DNA from: Peptoniphilus grossensis ph5
Lineage (GTDB): Bacteria; Bacillota; Clostridia; Tissierellales; Peptoniphilaceae
Reading direction: 5' to 3'
Assembly (NCBI RefSeq): GCF_000311825.1
Contig: NZ_HE978566.1
Coordinates: 86,545 to 150,544, forward strand
Length of the DNA: 64,000 bases
This document shows positions 57,180-64,000 of the stretch, piece by piece (position 1 is the stretch's first letter; every line of letters starts with the position of its first letter). Under the pieces are notes generated by a model that had not been told where the DNA came from, ran no database searches, and saw nothing but the letters and a program-made list of their open reading frames with translations. The position numbers were made by a program, and so were the translations under genes.

Positions 57180-58901
57180 ATGAAGTTAGTAATAGCAGAA
57201 AAGCCTAGTGTAGCAGTTACAATTGCAAAAGTAATTGGAGCAAGAACAAGAAAAAACGGATATTATGAGGGAGGTGGATACATTGTTTCATGGTGTGTCG
57301 GTCATTTAATTCAAATGGCAAGTCCAGAAAGACACGATGAAAAATGGAAGAAATGGTCAATAGAAAATCTTCCAATAATTCCAGAAGAATATATTTATGA
57401 AGTATCTAAAAGCACTAAAAAACAATATGGAATTTTGAAAAAACTTTTAAATGATAAGAACATCGACACAGTTATAAATGCTTGTGATGCTGGTAGAGAG
57501 GGAGAACTTATTTTTAGACTTGTATATAATCAAGCTAAATGTAAGAAGAAGATTAAAAGACTTTGGATATCTTCAATGGAAAACAAAGCTATTGAGGATG
57601 GCTTTAGAAATCTTAAAGAAGGGGAAAACTTTGAAGACTTATATAGATCGGCAAGTGCAAGAGCTATTGCAGATTGGCTGGTAGGAATGAATTTAAGTAG
57701 GCTTTATTCTTGCATTTACAAGGAAACATATTCTGTTGGTAGAGTACAAACCCCAACCCTATATTTAATAGCTAAAAGGGATAGTGAAATAAACCTATTT
57801 AAGAAGAAAAAATATTATACAGTTGATCTATCTTATAAAGGATTGAAACTTGTATCGGATAGGATTGATAGAATTGAAGTTGCAGAGCAACTATTAAATC
57901 TGCTAGAAGATGAAATAGTTATTACAGAGGTAGAAGATAAAGAAATAAGCACAAAACCAGATAAGCCTTATGATCTCACGACCTTACAAAGAGAAGCAAA
58001 TAAATATTTTGGATATTCAGCAAATGACACTTTAAACCTGGCACAAGCTTTGTATGAAAAAAAGCTAATCACATACCCAAGAACAGATAGTAGGTATTTA
58101 ACCGATGATATGGTTACTACTATGAAAGAATTATTGGAAGGACTTGAAGAAGATTTTAAAATCAATGAATCAAACTTTAAGTCTATTTTTAATTCATCTA
58201 AAGTTACAGACCACTATGCAATTATTCCTACTATATCAGGTATTGGAAAAGCCAAAGATTTAACTGATAAAGAAAGTAAAATCTATAATCTAATTAAGGA
58301 TAAATTACTTGCTTCATGTTCGGATAACTTAAAGGAATCTAGTAGAAAAATCAGATATGAATATGATAAATTTAACTTCAATGCAAGTGGCAAGACTATA
58401 ATCGATGAAGGTTATACCAAGTATCTAAAGAGCTATGGAAAAGAAAAACAAAAAAATGAATTACCAGATATAAAGACTGGAGATAAAATTAAGCTAACTT
58501 CTAAAAATATATCGGAGAAATTCACCAAAGCCCCAAGTCATTATAATGAAGATACACTTTTAAAGACTATGGAGAATGCAGGAGTAGAATCTTTGGATAA
58601 AGCTATAGAAGTAGAAAGAAAAGGCTTAGGAACACCAGCTACAAGAGCAGGAATTATCGAAAATCTTATCCATAAGGATCTTATAAGAAGAGATAAGAAA
58701 AATCTACTTGTAACAGAAAAAGGCAATAGACTTGTATCGATTGTAGAGGATAAGTTTAAATCAGCAGAAACAACATCTGAATGGGAAATGAAACTTGCAA
58801 AGATTAGCTCTGGCGAAGTTGATAAAGAAGACTTTTTAAGAGAAATAGAAGATAGTATAAAGGAGCTTGTAGATAGGTACAAGAATAATCTAAATGAATA
58901 A
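57180..58901 (+). CDS. topB: type IA DNA topoisomerase (topoisomerase III)
   Basis: The 573-residue enzyme relaxes or decatenates DNA with single-strand breaks. The Toprim domain is at the N-terminus (MKLVIAEKPSVA, then NACDAGREGELI), and the active-site tyrosine is in ITYPRTDSRYL at about residue 299. It is shorter than many ICE TopB proteins because the C-terminal zinc-ribbon part is absent. The start is ATG 57180 (GGAGG upstream); an ATG at 57168 overlaps the ribosome binding site. It overlaps the methyltransferase gene by 8 bases. Confidence 0.92.
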   Translation: MKLVIAEKPSVAVTIAKVIGARTRKNGYYEGGGYIVSWCVGHLIQMASPERHDEKWKKWSIENLPIIPEEYIYEVSKSTKKQYGILKKLLNDKNIDTVINACDAGREGELIFRLVYNQAKCKKKIKRLWISSMENKAIEDGFRNLKEGENFEDLYRSASARAIADWLVGMNLSRLYSCIYKETYSVGRVQTPTLYLIAKRDSEINLFKKKKYYTVDLSYKGLKLVSDRIDRIEVAEQLLNLLEDEIVITEVEDKEISTKPDKPYDLTTLQREANKYFGYSANDTLNLAQALYEKKLITYPRTDSRYLTDDMVTTMKELLEGLEEDFKINESNFKSIFNSSKVTDHYAIIPTISGIGKAKDLTDKESKIYNLIKDKLLASCSDNLKESSRKIRYEYDKFNFNASGKTIIDEGYTKYLKSYGKEKQKNELPDIKTGDKIKLTSKNISEKFTKAPSHYNEDTLLKTMENAGVESLDKAIEVERKGLGTPATRAGIIENLIHKDLIRRDKKNLLVTEKGNRLVSIVEDKFKSAETTSEWEMKLAKISSGEVDKEDFLREIEDSIKELVDRYKNNLNE

Positions 58902-59844
58902 GGTAAAAATATTAGAGCTTTTCGGCGGCATAGGTGCTATTAGAAAGGCTTTTATTAATTTAAAGATACCTTATGAAGTTGTTGATTATGTAGAAATAGA
59001 TAAGGCTTGTGTTAAATCATACAACGCACTTTATGGAGAAGATTATAAAGCAAAATCAGTAGTAGGATATAAAGCTCCTAATGAGAAGATAGACTTAGTT
59101 ATGCATGGAAGTCCTTGCCAAGACTTTTCAAGAATAGGAAAAAAGCAGGGAGGAGCAAAGAATTCAGGAACTAGATCAAGCTTACTATTTGAAACAATTA
59201 GAATAATTAAAGAAATGAAAGACAAACCTAAATGGATAATTTGGGAAAATGTAAAGGGAGTCCTTGATAGAAATATGAGGGACTCCTTTTTTATTTATCT
59301 AAAAGAGCTAGAGAGCCTAGGATATGAAAGCAAGTATAAAATCTTAAATGCAATGGACTTTGGGATACCTCAAAAAAGGGAGAGGATATTTGTTGTTTCA
59401 TGTCTTGGAGCAAATAACTTTTCTTTTAATAAATTGGAGAGGAAAGAAACAAGACCACTAAGTGAATTTTTTGAAAAGGATGTAAGTGAACTTTATACAA
59501 TGACCCAACCTTATATGCTGAAATTTTTAAATAAAGGTATAGATAACAGTTTTAGAGGGCGACTAAAAGTGATTAAAGATTTTTCTTATACTATTTCTAC
59601 AAAACAGATGAGAGTACCTAATTCTGGAATAATAGATATTGGAAATGGTCAGTATAGGTATTTAACAGAAAGAGAATGTTTAAGACTAATGGGTTTTGAT
59701 GACAGTGATATTAACAAACTAGAAGAAGCACATCCAAGAAGAAAAAATTGCACTTCAAGTAAACTATATAAGCAGGCCGGCAATTCTATTGTGGTCGATA
59801 TTTTAATGGCTATTATAAAAGAAATTCATAGAATGGAGGTATAA
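58894..59844 (+). CDS. C5-cytosine DNA methyltransferase
   Basis: The 316-residue enzyme shows all main motifs: ILELFGGIGAIRKAF (I), GSPCQDFSRIG (IV, catalytic Cys near residue 74), ENVKGVL (VI), GIPQKRERIFV (VIII) and QAGNSIVVDIL (X). No restriction enzyme lies beside it, so it is an orphan methylase that may protect the transferring ICE from host restriction. It is one operon with the topoisomerase and the giant gene. Confidence 0.93.
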   Translation: MNKVKILELFGGIGAIRKAFINLKIPYEVVDYVEIDKACVKSYNALYGEDYKAKSVVGYKAPNEKIDLVMHGSPCQDFSRIGKKQGGAKNSGTRSSLLFETIRIIKEMKDKPKWIIWENVKGVLDRNMRDSFFIYLKELESLGYESKYKILNAMDFGIPQKRERIFVVSCLGANNFSFNKLERKETRPLSEFFEKDVSELYTMTQPYMLKFLNKGIDNSFRGRLKVIKDFSYTISTKQMRVPNSGIIDIGNGQYRYLTERECLRLMGFDDSDINKLEEAHPRRKNCTSSKLYKQAGNSIVVDILMAIIKEIHRMEV

Positions 59845-59845
59845 A

Positions 59846-62800
59846 ATGCAAGTAAATGATTTTAAGAATATACAAGAAGCTATAAAATATGAAGTGTTAC
59901 AAGATGAAAAAGAATATTTAAAACTCTTAAAGGTTGTAGGTAACAATTAAAAATATGATTTTTCTAGCCAACTAAGTATATATAACAAAGAACCTGAAGC
60001 TAGAGCTTGTGCGACTTTTGAAATGTGGAAAAAATATTTTGGCAGAGTTGTTATGAGAGGTCAAAAGGGCATTCCAATTTTAGTTGGAAGTGATATAAAC
60101 AAAAAAGTTTCATATATTTTTGATATTAGTCAGACCACATCAATGGATAGGAATATTAATGAGGTTAGCTTATGGCAATTTGACCACGAAAACCATAACG
60201 AGGCTTTAAAAGAAATAATAAATAATTCTTCATTTGAAGCTAGTGATTCACTCAATGAAAATATATTTTCTTTGAGTCGAATTTATGGAGATGAATATAT
60301 TAACTTGGCTCTTGCTGATTTAAGGATAGATATAGAGGATAGACTTAGTTTTGAAAAGTTTATGAGGGACTCAATATCCTATGCGGTAGCTAATAGGTTT
60401 AATACAGCCTACCCTATGGATATGGAAAATTTAAAAAATAATTTTTCTAGGATTAATACAATTTCTTTAGAGCAGATAGGTCTTGTAATATCAAGGGTTA
60501 GTGAAGATATTATAGATAGAACAATAGAAAAATCTAAGGAAATGGATCGAGCTAGGCTGCTGACAGAAAGGGCTGGTGGCGACTATAATAGAGATATAGA
60601 AAATATAAATGAAGATAGAGGAGGTCAAGATGATTTATATAGACGAGATGATAGGTCAAGAAGTAGAGATGGACGAGTTTTCACAGATGGAAGCGACAGA
60701 GGAAATAGCGATGAAGATCGAAGAGAAAACCTTGGACATGATGGAGAAGGATCTGGAATTTATGGAGAGATATCCGAATCCGACATACGCAGTTCTAAGA
60801 CTGTCTTACCTAGTAGGGAGCGAGGACATGGAGAACTGGAAGAAACTTCAGGAAATGTACGAGGAGAAAACACTTTTGAACCATCTGAAAGAAATTCAGA
60901 ATCAGGCAGTGGACTTTATCAAGAGAGAGAAAGTCAAGATGATGAAAGCACAAGGATTGACAGAGAAGATGATGAGAGAGAATCCAGAGGAATATCAAGG
61001 ACAGATGAACAACTTGATGGCAACAGTGAAGAAAATGGCAATCAAGGAATACGTAGAAGCTTAGAAAATGAAATAAGCCAAGAAAAGGAAGCTGATGAAG
61101 CTTCTTTTTTTGATAGCAAAACCACTGAAAACAGAAAAGATTACTGGATTGTAGAATTTAATGAAAACCACGAATTAGTTCCCGATTATAGTGCGCAGAT
61201 AGTAACCAAAGAATTAATAAATGTCCTAAGACAAAAGGATATTGATGTTAAATACCATAATCAAACTCTTGGAGAAAATGAATTTAGAGAAATGACTGAT
61301 GATTATATCGGATATTTCAAATTCTATTTTGACCACTATGTAGACGGCGAAGTTGTCGAGCATTATAGGATTGACCTTGGTGATGGTGAAGAAGTAAATG
61401 AGCGTGAATTTTCATATTTAGAAGAACAAGTTGCATTAAGTGAGGAAAAATCATTACAAGAAGAAGTTAAGGAAAAGATAGAGCCTAAGTTTAAGATAGG
61501 TGATCAGGTTAGATATAAGTATAAAGACTTTACTATTACAGATTTTGATGAACTAAGTGGAGGACTTAAAACTGTAACTATCAGAGATAATATGGAATAT
61601 ATGGGAGGTATGATTAGGGGTTCGGAAGTAATTCCATATAGAAACGATTCATACCTTGAAGAAATCTTTGAAAATCTAAGTCAAACATCAGAAAAACTAG
61701 CAGTAAAAGTTGGAAAAGAATTTATTTTAGAAAATGAGAATGCTTTTCGTGGAATTAACTTAATTGAAACAGAAACTAAAGTAGAAGTTAATGGAGAAGA
61801 ATTTTCTTTATATAAGGGCGAAACATTTGAAGAAAGTAGAAAGATTGATGACCTTTTAGATAGTGGAAATTATGAGATATACAAATTACCTGAGCATGAA
61901 AATCAAATTGAAAGACAAGTAGAACAAGAAAGCTTTATTGATAACTACAATCCCGAAATTGACCAAATGATGGATAGGTATGATGTCCCAAGGGAAGCAG
62001 CCGAAAACTTATTGAGGGGTAAAGAGGATTTAAAAAATCTAGGCTATGAACCTAATAAGGAAAAGCTAAGTTTTGCTAGAAATTATGACTTGAAAAATCA
62101 TATCTACTCAGAATACCTTACACCATCAGAAAAGCTAGATAAAAATATAAAAGCTATTAAAATGCTAAAAAGACTTGAAAATGAAAATAGGAGTCCAAGA
62201 GAATATGAACAAGCCTATCTTGCTGATTATCTAGGCTGGGGTGGTCTTGCCGATGTCTTTGATGAAGAAAAGGGAGGACAATGGCTTGAAGCAAGAAATA
62301 TTTTAAAAGAAAATCTAACAAATGAAGAGTATTTGAATGCTAAAGAGTCCACTCTTACATCATTTTATACACCTAGAGAGGTAATGGATGGAATATATAA
62401 GACCCTAACAGATATGGGTTTTAAGACTGGGAACATCCTTGAACCATCTGCAGGAGTCGGTAATTTCATTGGTAATATGCCAAGTGAAATGAAAGCGTCT
62501 AAAGTTTATGGAGTAGAAAAAGACAGCCTAAGCGGAAGAATAGCAAGAGAACTTTATCCTGAAGCTAATATTCAGATTAAAGGCTTTGAAGAAACAAACT
62601 TCTCAAATAACTTTTTCGATTTAGTTATAGGAAATGTTCCCTTTGGAGATTTTAAAGTTAACGATCGTGAATATAACAGAAATAACTTTCTGATTCACGA
62701 TTATTTTTTTGCAAAGTCAATAGACAAGGTTAGGAATGGAGGAATTATTGCCTTCATAACATCATCTGGAACTATGGATAAAAAAGATGAATCTGTTAGA

Positions 62801-64000
62801 AAATATATTAATGCAAGATGTGAGTTTTTAGGAGCTATGAGGCTTCCTAATACAACATTTAAAGGACTTGCTGGTACAGAAGTTACTTCAGATATTATTT
62901 TTCTAAAGAAGAGAGATTCAGTTATAGAAAGAGATGACGATTGGATTCATCTAGCAACTGATAATAAGGGTTTGACTTATAATAAATACTTTGTAGATAA
63001 TCCTCAAATGGTATTAGGAGATATGAAAGAAGTATCTGGTAGATTTGGAAATACTATTACTTGTGATGAAAGAGAAGATGAAAATCTAAAGGATTTAATG
63101 GATCTTGCAAGTAAGGAAATATCTTCAAATTCAAAATATGAAGAGGTCGAGCTATTAGAAGATGAAGAATTAAGTCTTCCAGCAACAGATGATGTTAAAA
63201 ACTTTTCTTACACTATTATTGACGAAGAAGTTTACCTTAGAGAAAACTCAGTATTAATTAAGCAGAATATATCAGATAAAAATAAAGAAAAGATAAAAGA
63301 TTATCTTGATGTAATGAATGCTTTAAAAGATGTAATAGAAAAACAAAAGGACGATTTTTCTGATGAAGAAATAAAAGAGTCACAAGCAAAGTTAAATGAG
63401 GTCTATGATAACTTTTCAAAGAAACATGGATTTATTAACTCCTTATCAAACACTAGAGCCTTAAAGGAAGACTCAAACTTTCCTTTGGTATCATCAATAG
63501 AAATACTTGATGATGAGGATAATTTCAAAGCTAAGAGTGATATATTTTCAAAAAGAACAATAACAAAGGCAAAGGTAGTAGATCATGTAGATACTTCCCT
63601 TGAAGCCTTAGTCTTATCAGTTTCACAAAAAGGATATGTAGATTTTGAATATATGGAATCTATCACAAATAAAGATAGGGACACTTTAATTGGTGAACTT
63701 GAGGGCGAGATATTTTTAGATATTAAGGATACAGACCTAATAAATAACAGAATGCCTTTCGAGAACTTTGACAATGACGATCCCTTTCATTTTTCATATG
63801 TATCGGCTGATGAGTATCTAAGTGGCAATATTAGAGAAAAGATTGGTTACCTCAATTCATATATCGGAGAAATTGAAAATGTAATAGATTTAGCAGCTTC
63901 TGAAAAGAAAGACACATTATTAAACGAGTTGGGCAAACTCAAATATCAAAGAGAAAAATTACAAGAAGTTATGCCTGAAGAACTAACTGCTTCTGATATA
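59846..64000 (+). pseudogene. giant ICE protein with N6-methylase domain, nonsense codon near start, runs off the edge
   Basis: From ATG 59846 the frame is open to the window end except for one TAA at 59948-59950 (codon 35), directly after VVGNN and before KYDFSSQLSIYN. The following part resembles ArdC-like antirestriction N-termini. A disordered charged linker spans about 60590-61070. A methylase domain follows, with EPSAGVGNFIG and the motif-IV-like VIGNVPFG. In related ICEs the protein continues into SNF2-type helicase motifs. It may be inactive, or translated from an internal start. Confidence 0.75.
60630..61064 (+). CDS. TnpV-like protein overprinted within the giant gene
   Basis: A 144-residue protein in the +1 frame of the giant gene. 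It has its own ribosome binding site: AGAGGAGG followed five bases later by ATG 60630. The C-terminal half (LNHLKEIQNQAVDFIKREK, QGLTEKMMRENPEEYQGQMN, ATVKKMAIKEYVEA) resembles TnpV of Tn4451-type elements. The giant protein is a low-complexity Asp/Arg/Ser/Gly linker over exactly the same stretch, so only this frame looks like a folded protein. Function unknown. Confidence 0.7.
   Translation: MIYIDEMIGQEVEMDEFSQMEATEEIAMKIEEKTLDMMEKDLEFMERYPNPTYAVLRLSYLVGSEDMENWKKLQEMYEEKTLLNHLKEIQNQAVDFIKREKVKMMKAQGLTEKMMRENPEEYQGQMNNLMATVKKMAIKEYVEA

Noticed and set aside
57478-57684. Second + strand frame inside the topoisomerase gene, considered as overprinting
   Set aside because: No ribosome binding site, and the topoisomerase frame is a conserved catalytic region here, unlike the linker at 60630.

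Overview
The window is AT-rich, low-GC Firmicute DNA, probably from a Gram-positive anaerobic coccus of the Anaerococcus/Peptoniphilus/Finegoldia type. That assignment is an inference from base composition, the greA-lysS pair and the kinds of mobile elements present; no rRNA or tRNA gene is visible to settle it. Every gene I can support lies on the + strand.

Positions 1-2601 are chromosome: greA with a clean sigma-A promoter and a terminator-like leader hairpin, then lysS, whose product carries an extra C-terminal tRNA-binding domain, then a terminator. From about 2602 to the right edge the window is one integrative conjugative element (ICE) of the Tn1549/CTn type. Its backbone order is: small membrane protein, RepA-like initiator, DnaC-like ATPase, PcfB, phage-type antirepressor, VirD4 coupling protein, small protein, SSB, Maff2, VirB6-like protein, small protein, PrgI, VirB4, NlpC/P60 hydrolase, DUF4315, coiled-coil surface protein, DUF4366, AbiE toxin-antitoxin, topoisomerase III, C5 DNA methyltransferase, and a giant methylase/helicase-type protein that runs off the edge. 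The integrase and the right end are outside the window.

Three smaller integrated elements sit inside the backbone, each carrying a large serine recombinase and a MobA/MobL relaxase. IME1 (about 6120-12579) and IME2 (about 13234-28422) both interrupt the VirD4 gene, leaving it in three pieces that rejoin in frame to about 598 codons. IME3 (about 30166-46165) interrupts the small Maff2 gene, whose halves rejoin to 71 codons. All three junction pairs share a GG dinucleotide. IME1 carries an NTF2-like protein and unknown membrane proteins. IME2 carries a TetR-controlled pair of ABC exporter subunits and a complete ECF importer. IME3 carries a very large LPXTG adhesin with its sortase, a group II intron remnant, a YhcG-type nuclease and a PcfB paralogue. 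Each IME has a similar module of a DUF3847 protein, a palindromic oriT-like region and the relaxase. IME2 and IME3 also have a replication initiator whose C-terminal domain resembles that of the ICE RepA.

The main points to follow up are: (1) a 16-G tract in the adhesin gene that puts it out of frame here and looks like a phase-variation switch; (2) a TnpV-like gene with its own ribosome binding site, encoded entirely inside the giant gene in another frame; (3) the precise disruption of conjugation genes by hitchhiking elements; (4) a family of hairpin-plus-T-run sites just upstream of many genes; (5) a conserved oriT-like palindrome present three times, once inverted.
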